Virus record (IMG/VR): IMGVR_UViG_3300044716_000998
Coordinates: 1 to 57,072 of that record
Source: a virus
Strand: one strand, 5' to 3'
Length of the DNA: 57,072 bases
Shown here piece after piece: positions 34,263 through 43,619 of this stretch (the first letter of the stretch is position 1; each line of letters opens with the position of its first letter). Both the position numbers and the translations under genes were made by a program. The notes beneath the pieces are model-generated. The model was given only the letters and a program-made list of their open reading frames with translations. It was not told the DNA's origin and searched no databases.

Positions 34263-34273
34263 CATATTTATAA
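34263..34273 (+). promoter_or_regulatory. Proposed late promoter box (CATATTTATAA)
   Basis: The box stands 27 bases before the ATG of fibre gene 2 at 34301, with no -33 TTG at the right distance. It marks the switch from the modification operon to a structural block. Confidence 0.48.
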
Positions 34274-34300
34274 GAAAACACTAATCTCTTATAAACACAC

Positions 34301-36202
34301 ATGGCACTTACTCTCCGTTTAGAAAAAGGATATGAATTAACATATGCTGAATTAGATGGTAATTTTACATTTATTACATCTAGTTTCTTAAGTACAGCTT
34401 CCTTTAATGATTTTATGGCTAATGCCTCAATCACTGGTTCATTAAATGGTACAGCATCATACGCATTAACAGCATCATACGTAGATTTAGCAAACTTATC
34501 TTCTACAGCATCATATGCTTTAACAGCGTCATATGTGGATTTAGCAGTTTTGTCTTCTACAGCTTCATATGCGCTAACAGCGTCATATATAGATTCACCA
34601 AATATTACAGCTAATAATATTACTGTCATTAATGATATAGTAATTGGCAATAATGGTACTATAAACGGTCAAAATATATTAACAACTGCGGATGCATCAC
34701 AATTTGTAACCTCAGTTAATGGAATTTTCCCAACAGCAGGTAACGTATCTGTATCATTAACAGCAGTACTTACAGGTACATCTGCTTCATTAGCCGCGTC
34801 TTCATCAGGAGCAGTTACAGGTTCATTAGCTAACGGAGTATTATGGGTAGTGTCAGGAGATGCTACACCTGCTAATAATGGTGATGCCTATATATTCCAA
34901 TCTGGATCAGTAGGTCAATGGTTAACAGTAGCTCCATTTGATTTAGCTGTAGGAGATGCTCGATATGTACTTCAATACGGAGACGGAGCTATAACAGGAT
35001 CATTTGTAATCTCAGGATCAGGAGTAACAGTAGACTTAAAAGGTGATACTACCATTTCTGGATCATTAAGATTTGAAGAGAGCTATGGTGTAAATGATTT
35101 AACTAATAGATTATCTATAGATCCTAATGTTAGAGAATTGTACGATATTAACGGTACAGCAGTAATAAATTGGGAAAATTATGACTTAATTGACCCCAGT
35201 GGTGTTAGAAGTATAGATTGGGAAGATAGACAATTAAAAGATTATACTAATAATATATCATTAAATTGGGATGACCGTGAATACTACTACCCAAATGAAA
35301 ATACAGCTATATCATTAGGTACTCAAGATGTTATCAAGGTAATTGGTTTAATGCAACTTACAGGTAGCATGACCCAAGGAGAGAACACTACAGCAATAGG
35401 TAACTACTCACATGCTGAAGGTACTTTCACCTCAGCAGCAGGTAATTGGTCTCACGCTGAAGGAAGTGCTAATAAAGCAATAGGAGATTGGTCTCATGCT
35501 GAAGGAGGTCAAACAACAGCAAAAGGAGATTTATCTCATGCTGAAGGTAATAACACTAAAGCAGTAGGCATATATTCACACTCTGAAGGAATCAACACAT
35601 TAGCTTCAGGCGCTTATTCCCATGCTGAAGGATTACTCACAATAGCGTCAGGTGCTTATTCCCATGCTGAAGGATCAGGATCTATATCTTTGGGTATCTA
35701 CTCACACGCTGAAGGAATTGACACAGACGCAATTGGAATCAGTTCACATGCTGAAGGATGGTCTACAACAGCTGTAGGACAAGGATCACATTCTGAAGGT
35801 ATATCCACAGTAGCGATAGGTACATATTCACATGCTGAAGGTGATAATACAACTGCTAAAGGAACTAGATCACACGCTGAAGGATGGTATACTATAGCAG
35901 GAGGTGCTTGGTCACATGCTCAAGGTGTTTATAACTTAGAATCTTCTAATGATTTTTCATTTATCATAGGTAATGGTACTGATGGTAGTAATAGGAGTAA
36001 CTTATTATACGCTTCTGGATCACAAGTACAAGTAACAGGATCACTAGCGATTTCGGGATCTGTATCAACAGGAAACGGAACAATAATCCTACCAGGGCTA
36101 GTATTAGCTAGTTATGCTGATGATACAACCGCCGCAGCAGCTGGTATTCCAATAGGTGGATTATATAGAAATGGAAGCTTTATACAAATTAGATTAGTTT
36201 AA
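34301..36202 (+). CDS. SHAEG-repeat fibre/adhesin protein 2
   Basis: The 633-residue protein has the N-terminal module shared with the third paralogue (LRL..G..LTY.ELD.NFTFITSSF), then three copies of an STASYALTASYVD-type repeat (about residues 50-103) common in tail fibres, a beta-rich stalk, and a distal block of 13 SHAEG repeats (about residues 368-545). A short non-repetitive C-terminus ends in GGLYRNGSFIQIRLV. It lies in a five-gene fibre region with its own late-type promoter. Host adhesion is inferred from the YadA-head-like repeats. Confidence 0.75.
   Translation: MALTLRLEKGYELTYAELDGNFTFITSSFLSTASFNDFMANASITGSLNGTASYALTASYVDLANLSSTASYALTASYVDLAVLSSTASYALTASYIDSPNITANNITVINDIVIGNNGTINGQNILTTADASQFVTSVNGIFPTAGNVSVSLTAVLTGTSASLAASSSGAVTGSLANGVLWVVSGDATPANNGDAYIFQSGSVGQWLTVAPFDLAVGDARYVLQYGDGAITGSFVISGSGVTVDLKGDTTISGSLRFEESYGVNDLTNRLSIDPNVRELYDINGTAVINWENYDLIDPSGVRSIDWEDRQLKDYTNNISLNWDDREYYYPNENTAISLGTQDVIKVIGLMQLTGSMTQGENTTAIGNYSHAEGTFTSAAGNWSHAEGSANKAIGDWSHAEGGQTTAKGDLSHAEGNNTKAVGIYSHSEGINTLASGAYSHAEGLLTIASGAYSHAEGSGSISLGIYSHAEGIDTDAIGISSHAEGWSTTAVGQGSHSEGISTVAIGTYSHAEGDNTTAKGTRSHAEGWYTIAGGAWSHAQGVYNLESSNDFSFIIGNGTDGSNRSNLLYASGSQVQVTGSLAISGSVSTGNGTIILPGLVLASYADDTTAAAAGIPIGGLYRNGSFIQIRLV
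35400..35926 (+). repeat. 42-bp coding repeat array (SHAEG), 13 units
   Basis: Thirteen 42-base units run from the first SHAEG near 35405 to the degenerate last unit SHAQG near 35912. Several neighbouring units are near-identical, for example two consecutive GAYSHAEG units. Confidence 0.85.
35444..35506 (+). repeat. 63-bp exact repeat shared with 3872-3934
   Basis: The segment is identical in every base to part of fibre gene 1, 31.5 kb away. This indicates recent exchange between the two arrays or a very recent common origin. Confidence 0.85.
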
Positions 36203-36221
36203 TAAATAAAAACACACATAC

Positions 36222-37472
36222 ATGCCAACACTTTCAGGTTCATTTGCGATCACAGGATCCATTAACACAACTGGTAATATAACATTCTCAGCAACTGGGT
36301 CATCTGTAGTACAAAATGTACATCATATTACCCCAAATGGTACTGCTTCATTTGATGGATTTAGTAACACAACCGCTACTTTACAATACGGTATAAATCT
36401 TATAACCACAGCAACATCTACAGACTATTGTGCTAAATTACCGCAACCATTTACAGGTAAAAGCGTTACAGTAATTAATAAAAGTGGTATAGATATACAA
36501 ATATTCCCAAGTAATGCTGGAGGAGACATTAACGGTGGCGCAGACGAAGGAATCTCAGTCCCATCAGATGGAACTTCATATTTATTTAATTGCTATGAAA
36601 ATCCATTACCTGGTGGTTGGTCAGTATTAGCAACTAGTGGGAATAATATTGCTTATACCTCTGAAGTAGTTAGTTCATCATTAAGTGCTTGGACAAGCCC
36701 ATTTGATCCTTCATTTGCAAACAGCAGGCACGTATTTGGTTTTATAAATAATTCTATGAAAGCTACAGGTAGTTCTCCATCTTCTGCAAATTCATGGTAT
36801 TCATTAGATGATACTTCACCTATTTTTATTCCTCAATATGAAGTTAAAACACTTGATTTTGGGAACGATTTTAGTGTTTGGCCACACCAACGCCCAGATA
36901 ATCCATGGAGTAAAATAAATGGTATATTACTTTCTACTAACTTATCAAGTAGCATAGATGAACTTTGGTTTTCTGTACAACTTGGAATGTCACTTGAAAC
37001 ATATAATGCTGGTACTAATATAGATGCAGATCCATTTGAATGTTATGGAGCATATGGTTCTCCTCTCCCACAATGGACAAATTTTAAAACTAATACTTTA
37101 ACCCCTTGGGTAAACTCCCACCCAGGAAACTGGGGGGCCGATATAAGTGCGGGCGCAGGAGGAATGGGAATACTTGCCACTCCATCAGTTGTTCCTGGTA
37201 CATTTACAGCAGGAAATGATAGCCCATATTTAGCTACTAATGCTGGAGAACCAGGAACAGTTAGATTTATTTTAAGTTTCCCTCAAGCTTACTCAGTTGA
37301 CAGTTTAGGAGCAACAAATTTAGGAATAAATTATATAGGTTCTCATACTACAGCCTACGGATCATATGATAATTATAGAGTTAAACATTGGGGATTAACT
37401 ATGGGACATTTTTATAATTTCTCACTTCCAAATTTAAAACTAATACCTAGATATTTTGTAACTGCATCATAA
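36222..37472 (+). CDS. Probable fibre-associated structural protein (416 aa)
   Basis: The N-terminus (SGSFAITGSINTTGNITFSA) is a short beta-repeat typical of phage fibre proteins. Segment 30-140 is beta-rich with KSVTVINKSGIDIQIFPS, a pattern seen in phage receptor-binding or fibre-tip domains. The C-terminal 250 residues are aromatic- and glycine-rich and look like a globular recognition or carbohydrate-binding domain, but I do not recognise the family. It follows fibre gene 2 by 19 bases. Confidence 0.55.
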   Translation: MPTLSGSFAITGSINTTGNITFSATGSSVVQNVHHITPNGTASFDGFSNTTATLQYGINLITTATSTDYCAKLPQPFTGKSVTVINKSGIDIQIFPSNAGGDINGGADEGISVPSDGTSYLFNCYENPLPGGWSVLATSGNNIAYTSEVVSSSLSAWTSPFDPSFANSRHVFGFINNSMKATGSSPSSANSWYSLDDTSPIFIPQYEVKTLDFGNDFSVWPHQRPDNPWSKINGILLSTNLSSSIDELWFSVQLGMSLETYNAGTNIDADPFECYGAYGSPLPQWTNFKTNTLTPWVNSHPGNWGADISAGAGGMGILATPSVVPGTFTAGNDSPYLATNAGEPGTVRFILSFPQAYSVDSLGATNLGINYIGSHTTAYGSYDNYRVKHWGLTMGHFYNFSLPNLKLIPRYFVTAS

Positions 37473-37489
37473 TTTAAAACATATATACA

Positions 37490-37882
37490 ATGCCATTTTT
37501 ACCCTTATATACAGCGTCAATCTACCAATCAGCTGGTAATATGTTAGAAATAACAGAAAGTATTGGTGGAAAATCAACTAACATTATTACAGGCTCATGG
37601 TCACGTTTGACTACAGGATCATATGCTTTTATATCATCAGGTTCATTTACTGGAGCCTCAGGAAGCATTACTGGAAGTATAGGTTTACAAATTACACTGA
37701 CCCCTACTAGTTCAGCATCTATACCTACAAATGGAATATTTGCTTACACTCCAGCTCCTGGTGTTAATAGTCAAAATGCACTTTATGTAAACACATATTC
37801 TGATTATTTTTCTCAAACCTTAGCGGATAATGTAATTAACTCAGGGTCATGTACTCTAGTTATAGGTATTAATTACCAATAA
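37490..37882 (+). CDS. Small fibre-region protein (130 aa)
   Basis: The 130-residue protein is rich in Ser, Thr and Gly (GSYAFISSGSFTGASGSITG) and predicted to be all-beta, like a fibre or decoration protein. No signal peptide or known motif is seen. It stands between two fibre-block genes and is expected to be cotranscribed with them. Confidence 0.5.
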   Translation: MPFLPLYTASIYQSAGNMLEITESIGGKSTNIITGSWSRLTTGSYAFISSGSFTGASGSITGSIGLQITLTPTSSASIPTNGIFAYTPAPGVNSQNALYVNTYSDYFSQTLADNVINSGSCTLVIGINYQ

Positions 37883-37896
37883 TATATATTAAAACT

Positions 37897-38094
37897 ATGA
37901 TTAAGGCAACTACTAAACAACCACCTATTAACATTACCCCTCCAAGGTTTGTTAAGAATAATCCTACTTACTATCAAGGACCTAAAATAGGAGGAAGCGG
38001 AACCAGTAAAAGATACCCATCTACTCCTGGGTTAACTAAATATGTAAAAAATTATTACGTAGTTAGTGGGTATGTAACAATGGAACAACCTTAA
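37897..38094 (+). CDS. Small basic protein in fibre block (65 aa)
   Basis: The 65-residue product is basic and proline/glycine-rich (TTKQPPINITPPRFVKNN, GPKIGGSGTSKRYPS) with no hydrophobic segment. I do not recognise it. It closes the fibre unit before a terminator and could be a minor virion part; coding potential is supported mainly by position and codon use like its neighbours. Confidence 0.45.
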   Translation: MIKATTKQPPINITPPRFVKNNPTYYQGPKIGGSGTSKRYPSTPGLTKYVKNYYVVSGYVTMEQP

Positions 38095-38116
38095 TCAAAC
38101 TAACATACGTTAAATT

Positions 38117-38143
38117 AAAGGGCTGGATTATTCTAGCCCTTTT
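38117..38143 (+). terminator. Rho-independent terminator in fibre block
   Basis: AAAGGGCT and AGCCCTTT form an 8-bp stem extended by a G-T and a G-C pair, with a T run after the right arm. It ends just before the late-type box for fibre gene 3. Confidence 0.75.
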
Positions 38144-38154
38144 AATATTTATAA
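38144..38154 (+). promoter_or_regulatory. Proposed late promoter box (AATATTTATAA)
   Basis: The box follows the terminator directly and ends 12 bases before the ATG at 38167, as for the boxes before 4613 and 11156. Confidence 0.52.
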
Positions 38155-38166
38155 CAAAACACATAT

Positions 38167-40143
38167 ATGTCTTTAATACTCAGATTAGCCCAAGGTTCAG
38201 CTTTAACCTACCAACAATTAGATGATAACTTTACATTTATTACATCTAGTTTTTGCCCTAACTCAGCTACAGGATCATTTGCGATTACAGGATCTAATAA
38301 TTTTAGTGGGTCTCAATATATCACTGGTTCATTAACAAACGGAGCAGATTGTAACTCAGCAATAGGTCTTTACTCACATGCCGAAGGTGATTGCTCTACA
38401 GCTATAGGATCATCATCTCATGCTGAAGGATATTTTACTACCGCTGTAGGTATTTATTCACACGCTGAAGGTAATTTGACTATAACAATAGGAAGTGCCT
38501 CACACGCTGAAGGAATCCAAACTGTTGCAGCTGGAACTAGTTCACATGCTGAAGGACAAATAACAACAGCTAAAGGAATTGCCTCACATGCTGAAGGATA
38601 TAATACTACTGCTAATGGGACAGGCTCACATGCTGAAGGATATCTTACTTATATAAATGGAGACTACTCACATGCTGAAGGGTTATTAAGTATAGTTGCT
38701 CCTGGAGCATTTGGAGCACACGCTGAAGGACAAGCCACATTAGTTTTTAATACTGGCACACACGCTGAAGGATTATCTACTACAGCTATATTACCGTATT
38801 CACATACTGAAGGTGAAAAAACTACAACATTAGCATATAACTCACATGCTGAAGGATTATACTCAATAACTTTAGGATATGGATCACATGCTGAAGGTTC
38901 AAGTTCTATAGCAGTAGGAGATACTTCACACGCTGAAGGATTTCAAACAACATCAATAGGAACAGCATCACATGCTGAAGGAACTCTCACTACAGCAGTA
39001 GGTACATACTCACACGCAGAAGGGTATAGCTCAAAAGCATTAGGTAATTTTGGTTCACATGCTGAAGGATATATCACAACTGCTATAGGAGAAGTAGCCC
39101 ACTCTGAGGGAGTATTTACAGTAGCGATTGGTCAAAATTCTCACACTGAAGGTCAAAGCACAACAGCAATTGGAGTAGCATCCCACACTGAAGGATATTT
39201 AACAACCACTAAAGGTGATTATTCACACGCTGAAGGAATTTCTACAATAGCGTCAGGTGCTTATTCACATGCTGAAGGGTCAGGTTCTATAGCAATAGGA
39301 ATTGCTTCACATGCTGAAGGATTTCAAACAACAGCTAAAAATATCTACTCACACGCTGAAGGAGTAATTACAATAGCATCAGGTGCTTACTCACATGCTG
39401 AGGGATTTAATACAAAAGCAAATGGACTTTACTCACACGCTGAAGGATCATCAACAACTGCGGCAGGTGGTAGTTCACACGCTGAAGGAGGTAGCACTAT
39501 TTCAATAGGGGACCATTCACATACTGAAGGATTTCAAACAACAGCTATAGGAGACTATTCACATACTGAAGGAAGATTCACCACTACAACAGGAAATTAC
39601 TCACATGCTGAAGGTGTTCATACTACAGCAAATTTTTATTCTCATGCTGAAGGCTCAGGCTCAGTAGCAGCAGGAAGTGGTTCGCATGCTGAAGGCAATT
39701 TAACTACATCTATTGGGAAGTATTCACACTCTGAAGGAATTCAAACAACATCTATAGGCTTTTATTCACATGCTGAGGGATATTACAATACTGCTATTGG
39801 AGAAGCTTCACATGCCGCTGGTAATAGTACTACTGCTTTAGGAGATGCATCATTCACAACCGGATATAATCTTGTAGCTTCAGGATCATTCCAAACTGTT
39901 GTAGGTAAAAATAACACAGCAGGTGATGATACTAGCTTATTTATTGTAGGTATTGGTGAAGGAAAATTAGAAGATGGATTTAAAGTAACTCAATCTGGCT
40001 CAATTGTTATAAGCGCGTATTCTACTGCTCCCGCATGGACAGGAACTGAAGGAGAATTAGTATTTTACAGTAATGCAGGAACAGTTAGATTGTACGCTTG
40101 GGATAGTTTTGGAGCTGTTTGGAGATCATCTTCATTTGCTTAA
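38167..40143 (+). CDS. SHAEG-repeat fibre/adhesin protein 3
   Basis: The 658-residue protein starts with the shared N-terminal module (residues 1-35), has a short SATGSFAITGSNN linker, and then about 35 SHAEG repeats that fill residues 65-555. The C-terminal block APAWTGTEGELV...FGAVWRSSSFA is homologous to the end of fibre protein 1. The YadA-head-like repeats suggest a long trimeric beta-roll adhesin. Whether the three paralogues form one fibre, three fibres or alternative tips cannot be decided from sequence. Confidence 0.8.
   Translation: MSLILRLAQGSALTYQQLDDNFTFITSSFCPNSATGSFAITGSNNFSGSQYITGSLTNGADCNSAIGLYSHAEGDCSTAIGSSSHAEGYFTTAVGIYSHAEGNLTITIGSASHAEGIQTVAAGTSSHAEGQITTAKGIASHAEGYNTTANGTGSHAEGYLTYINGDYSHAEGLLSIVAPGAFGAHAEGQATLVFNTGTHAEGLSTTAILPYSHTEGEKTTTLAYNSHAEGLYSITLGYGSHAEGSSSIAVGDTSHAEGFQTTSIGTASHAEGTLTTAVGTYSHAEGYSSKALGNFGSHAEGYITTAIGEVAHSEGVFTVAIGQNSHTEGQSTTAIGVASHTEGYLTTTKGDYSHAEGISTIASGAYSHAEGSGSIAIGIASHAEGFQTTAKNIYSHAEGVITIASGAYSHAEGFNTKANGLYSHAEGSSTTAAGGSSHAEGGSTISIGDHSHTEGFQTTAIGDYSHTEGRFTTTTGNYSHAEGVHTTANFYSHAEGSGSVAAGSGSHAEGNLTTSIGKYSHSEGIQTTSIGFYSHAEGYYNTAIGEASHAAGNSTTALGDASFTTGYNLVASGSFQTVVGKNNTAGDDTSLFIVGIGEGKLEDGFKVTQSGSIVISAYSTAPAWTGTEGELVFYSNAGTVRLYAWDSFGAVWRSSSFA
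38365..39825 (+). repeat. 42-bp coding repeat array (SHAEG), about 35 units
   Basis: About 35 units of 42 bases encode the SHAEG motif without a large interruption. Two slightly longer units (near 38690-38780) insert extra residues such as the PGAFG segment. Confidence 0.85.
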
Positions 40144-40168
40144 TATATAAAAAACATATTTTTAAATT

Positions 40169-40193
40169 AGGCTTGGGAAACCAAGCCTTTTTT
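40169..40193 (+). terminator. Rho-independent terminator after fibre gene 3
   Basis: AGGCTTGG and CCAAGCCT form a perfect 8-bp stem with a GAAA tetraloop, followed by a T run. It separates fibre gene 3 from the DNA polymerase gene. Confidence 0.9.
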
Positions 40194-40203
40194 ATTATCT
40201 TTA
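40172..40203 (+). promoter_or_regulatory. Host-type promoter for DNA polymerase, overlapping terminator
   Basis: CTTG at 40172-40175, inside the terminator stem, is followed after 20 bases by TATCTTTA at 40196-40203. The ATG at 40210 is six bases further, so the mRNA is expected to be leaderless. Confidence 0.57.
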
Positions 40204-40209
40204 CAGTAT

Positions 40210-42792
40210 ATGTATCAAGCTATTTATTACGACCATAAAAGTTATACTTATCATTTACGAGATGATAAACAAGGTTGGATGGATTTTCAACTCCAGCCTA
40301 CATTTTGGAAACGTGTTCCTGAGTGGCAAGAAAATGCTCGTCCTGTATTAACAGGAGGATGGGCTATTCCTACTAAAAAATATAATAAAGATGACCGCGA
40401 TTTATTAGAAAAAGATATTGATAAATCATTATATGCTTTACGAGAATTATATTACAAAGAAGAAGATGTAGTACCATCTTGGCATAATATTGTTTATATA
40501 GATATTGAGATTGAGATGGGAGGTGCATTAACACCTGAGTATGTTAAATCTGCTCCTATGCCTCTTACTTCCATTGCTTTAATAGATATAACAACTAAAC
40601 AAAAAATATGTTTTATAGTTGATAAATCAAAACAAATCCCCGAAACAAACCAAGATGATAAAATTATTATACCCTGTGGTTCAGAACGGGAATTGATAGG
40701 TAAATTTTTATCTAAATATGAGGAATTAGATCCTACTATATTAGTTGGTTATAACTCAGCTTACTTTGACTTACCATACTTATACTACAGAATGTTACAA
40801 ATTGTTGGTATAGACGAAGTAGAACGTTTATCTCCAATAGGTAAAGTCGAGGCACGTGATTTTAATGGTGAAAATCAAATTAAAATAGGTGGAGTTAACC
40901 ATCTAGACTATATGTTACTTCATAAGAAGTACATTATGAAAGAAGAACCATCATATAAATTAGGTGACATTGGAACTAAGTATGTTGGTTTAGGTAAAAT
41001 TGAATATGAAGGTAATTTAAATACATTATTTAGAGATGATCTAAATAAATTTATTGATTATAACTTACGAGACGTTGAGATTCTAGAAAAACTAGAAGAA
41101 AAACTTAAGTTCATTGAGTTAACAATTATGATATCTCATATTTGTAATATACCTTATGAATCAATTTATTATAATACTGTAATGAATGAAGGTGCTATAT
41201 TAAAGCATCTTAAACGTGAAGGTATTATTTCACCTAATAAACCAACAACTCATAACCCATCACGAAAAACAGTTAATTCAACTTATGCTGGTGGCTATTT
41301 ATTAGAACCAATACCAGGATTGTATTTTGATGTGATTGATTTAGACTTCACATCACTATATCCTTCCATTATTAAATCACTTAATTTAGGAATTGAGACA
41401 TTAGTAGGTAGAATTGTTACTCATAATCCTACTTATGAACAAAATCATAGTTTAGAAAAACTTAAAGAACGAGACCCTAATGAAATAATAACAGTTGAGA
41501 AACTAAATAAAAAGAACTACACACTCCAATCAGCTCAAATATCAATTAATAAATTGATCCAAATGATTGAAGAAAATGACTTTACATTATCAGCCTCAGG
41601 TGCTATGTTTAGAACTGATGAACAAAGTGTAGTTGCTAAGATTCTAGAAGGTTGGTTTGGAAAACGAGAACATTATAGAGGTTTAAAGAAAACAGCTGGT
41701 AAATCTGAAGACTGGGCTAACTATAAATTATATGATTTGTTCCAACACGCTTTTAAGATCTTGCAAAACGCTATGTATGGTACATTTGCTAAAAACGGAT
41801 GGAGATATACAGACGGACATTTAATTTGTAGTGCTGCTATTACTAACAGTGGTCAAAGATTAACACAAGAGAGTATTATATTTGCTAATAATAAACTAAA
41901 TACAGAACTAAAATCAGATAAACAATTTATTTGTATTAGTGATACTGATTCCATGTATATTGAATTAGGTGATTTATTAAAACATAGATACCCTAACTCA
42001 ACACCTGACCAAAAAGATGAATTGATATTAAAAATGGCTACTGAAATACAGGATGAGTCAAATTATTACTTGAATGCATTATGTAAGAAAATATTTAATA
42101 TTAACCCTAAAAAACATTATTTCCAATTAAAACAAGAAGTAATTGCTAAAGGTATCTTAGTTACAGGTAAGAGAAGATATGCAATGTACATTACTAATAA
42201 GGAAGGTGTTGCTGTTGAAGAACTAGACATGAAAGGACTTGAATTGATGAAGTCCAATATGAATAAACGATTTAAAGGGTTTGGTGAACAATTAATTAAA
42301 GATATCCTATTTGGTAAAACTAAAACAGAGATAGATAAAACCATTATTGATTTCTACAAATTAGTTAAAACATTAGATCCTAAAGAATTAGGTAAACCAA
42401 CAGGAGTAAAACAAATATCATCATATAAAATACCAGCTAGAGCAGGTGAAATGTTTAGTTCATTTAAATTAAAAGCACCTAGTAATACTAAAGCAGCAGT
42501 TCGTTATAATGACCTATTAAAATTTAAACGTTTAGATAAACAATATGAATCAATAGTAGAAGGTGATAAAATCTTTATTATTAACTTAAAACCAAATATG
42601 TACAAATTAGAAACAATTGGTTTACCAAATGCTAAAGTACCTGACGAAATAGAAAAGTTTGTTAAAACATATATTGATGTAGATGAGATTTTTGAATCAC
42701 TACTACTAAATAAATTAAAGGAACTTTATAAAGATTTAAAATGGGATTTTCCGCCTTTAAATTCTAATGTTACAAAATTCTTTGCTTTTTAA
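40210..42792 (+). CDS. gp43: Family-B DNA polymerase (gp43-like)
   Basis: This is the main replicase, 860 residues versus 898 in T4. The 3'-5' exonuclease is intact: YIDIEIEMGG (Asp98, Glu100) and LVGYNSAYFDLPYLYYRM. Polymerase motif A is DLDFTSLYPSII (Asp379), motif B KILQNAMYGTFAKNGWRY, and motif C SDTDSMYIEL (Asp578, Asp580). The C-terminal end VTKFFAF resembles the clamp-binding tail of such polymerases. The sliding clamp gene follows 23 bases later. Confidence 0.95.
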   Translation: MYQAIYYDHKSYTYHLRDDKQGWMDFQLQPTFWKRVPEWQENARPVLTGGWAIPTKKYNKDDRDLLEKDIDKSLYALRELYYKEEDVVPSWHNIVYIDIEIEMGGALTPEYVKSAPMPLTSIALIDITTKQKICFIVDKSKQIPETNQDDKIIIPCGSERELIGKFLSKYEELDPTILVGYNSAYFDLPYLYYRMLQIVGIDEVERLSPIGKVEARDFNGENQIKIGGVNHLDYMLLHKKYIMKEEPSYKLGDIGTKYVGLGKIEYEGNLNTLFRDDLNKFIDYNLRDVEILEKLEEKLKFIELTIMISHICNIPYESIYYNTVMNEGAILKHLKREGIISPNKPTTHNPSRKTVNSTYAGGYLLEPIPGLYFDVIDLDFTSLYPSIIKSLNLGIETLVGRIVTHNPTYEQNHSLEKLKERDPNEIITVEKLNKKNYTLQSAQISINKLIQMIEENDFTLSASGAMFRTDEQSVVAKILEGWFGKREHYRGLKKTAGKSEDWANYKLYDLFQHAFKILQNAMYGTFAKNGWRYTDGHLICSAAITNSGQRLTQESIIFANNKLNTELKSDKQFICISDTDSMYIELGDLLKHRYPNSTPDQKDELILKMATEIQDESNYYLNALCKKIFNINPKKHYFQLKQEVIAKGILVTGKRRYAMYITNKEGVAVEELDMKGLELMKSNMNKRFKGFGEQLIKDILFGKTKTEIDKTIIDFYKLVKTLDPKELGKPTGVKQISSYKIPARAGEMFSSFKLKAPSNTKAAVRYNDLLKFKRLDKQYESIVEGDKIFIINLKPNMYKLETIGLPNAKVPDEIEKFVKTYIDVDEIFESLLLNKLKELYKDLKWDFPPLNSNVTKFFAF

Positions 42793-42802
42793 AAAACTTC
42801 AT

Positions 42803-42810
42803 TATATTAA
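42803..42810 (+). promoter_or_regulatory. Weak candidate promoter -7 box for sliding clamp gene
   Basis: TATATTAA lies five bases before the ATG at 42816, with TTTG 18 bases upstream at 42781-42784. Box and spacer both deviate from the other sites, so this is a weak candidate. Confidence 0.28.
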
Positions 42811-42815
42811 ATCAT

Positions 42816-43541
42816 ATGATATCAAAATTTCAACTCCAATCAGTTATTGAGAAATACCATTTAAAAGGATTAATAGAAAACGTTAAATGGCGTATAGATG
42901 GTAATAAAGTGCTTACTATTGATTTTATGGCGCCTACGCGTGAAATGATAGGAAAGGTGGTATATAACGGGTTTCCATTACCTGAATCCGAAATAGGCAT
43001 TAATAACACTACCCAATTAGATAAATTATTATCAATCACAAGTGGTGATCTAATGTTGGATTATGCTAAAGAAGGTAAAGTAATATCTAAATTACTAATA
43101 GCTGACCAACAATTCAATTTAAATTATGCTTTAGCAGATTTACTTACAATCGCTAAACCAGGTGAATACAACGGACCTGAAGAGTATAATACTGATGCTG
43201 TTTTAGATGAAGAAGTAGTGACTGCTCTTATTAAAGCTAAAAATGCTTTACCTAATAGTGAAAATGTAGTTATTAAACCTGGTCTTAATGGTTTAGAATT
43301 TACATTTGGTGGTGATGTTGAATATGCTAATAAAGTTACATATTCTATTTCAAATCCTAATATTATAGACTCTAATACATTTGAATTGACTTATAGTTCT
43401 GATTTATTGAAAGAAATATTAGTTAGTAATAAAAGTGCTGAGAATGGAAAATTATATATTAATTCAAATGGTTTAATGAAACTTGAATTTAACCATAAGG
43501 AATTACAAAGTAAGTACTATGTAGTTGCTAAGGAACAATAA
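42816..43541 (+). CDS. gp45: Sliding clamp (gp45-like)
   Basis: The trimeric clamp tethers the polymerase to DNA and in T4 also activates late transcription. The 241-residue protein fits gp45 (228). Features are the N-terminal FQLQSVIEKYHLKGLIENV, a central acidic linker region, and the C-terminal LKEILVSNKSAENGKLYINS followed by KYYVVAKE, typical of the second clamp domain. It is flanked by the polymerase upstream and, some genes later, both clamp-loader subunits, as in T4. Confidence 0.82.
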   Translation: MISKFQLQSVIEKYHLKGLIENVKWRIDGNKVLTIDFMAPTREMIGKVVYNGFPLPESEIGINNTTQLDKLLSITSGDLMLDYAKEGKVISKLLIADQQFNLNYALADLLTIAKPGEYNGPEEYNTDAVLDEEVVTALIKAKNALPNSENVVIKPGLNGLEFTFGGDVEYANKVTYSISNPNIIDSNTFELTYSSDLLKEILVSNKSAENGKLYINSNGLMKLEFNHKELQSKYYVVAKEQ

Positions 43542-43546
43542 TATTA

Positions 43547-43557
43547 TATATTTATAA
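43547..43557 (+). promoter_or_regulatory. Proposed late promoter box upstream of groES region
   Basis: TATATTTATAA matches the late-type box; a GTTG at 43524-43527 with a 19-base spacer means it could also act as a host-type site. It lies 16 bases upstream of a second, host-type promoter, giving a tandem arrangement. Confidence 0.42.
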
Positions 43558-43573
43558 TAAAGTTACATTTAAA

Positions 43574-43605
43574 TTTGGATATAATAAAATAGATTATTAT
43601 ATTTA
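43574..43605 (+). promoter_or_regulatory. Host-type promoter for the groES-groEL unit
   Basis: TTTG at 43574-43577, 20 bases, TATATTTA at 43598-43605, a close match to the Bacteroidota consensus. The ATG of the first gene is at 43620. Confidence 0.62.
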
Positions 43606-43619
43606 CATAAAAACAAGTT

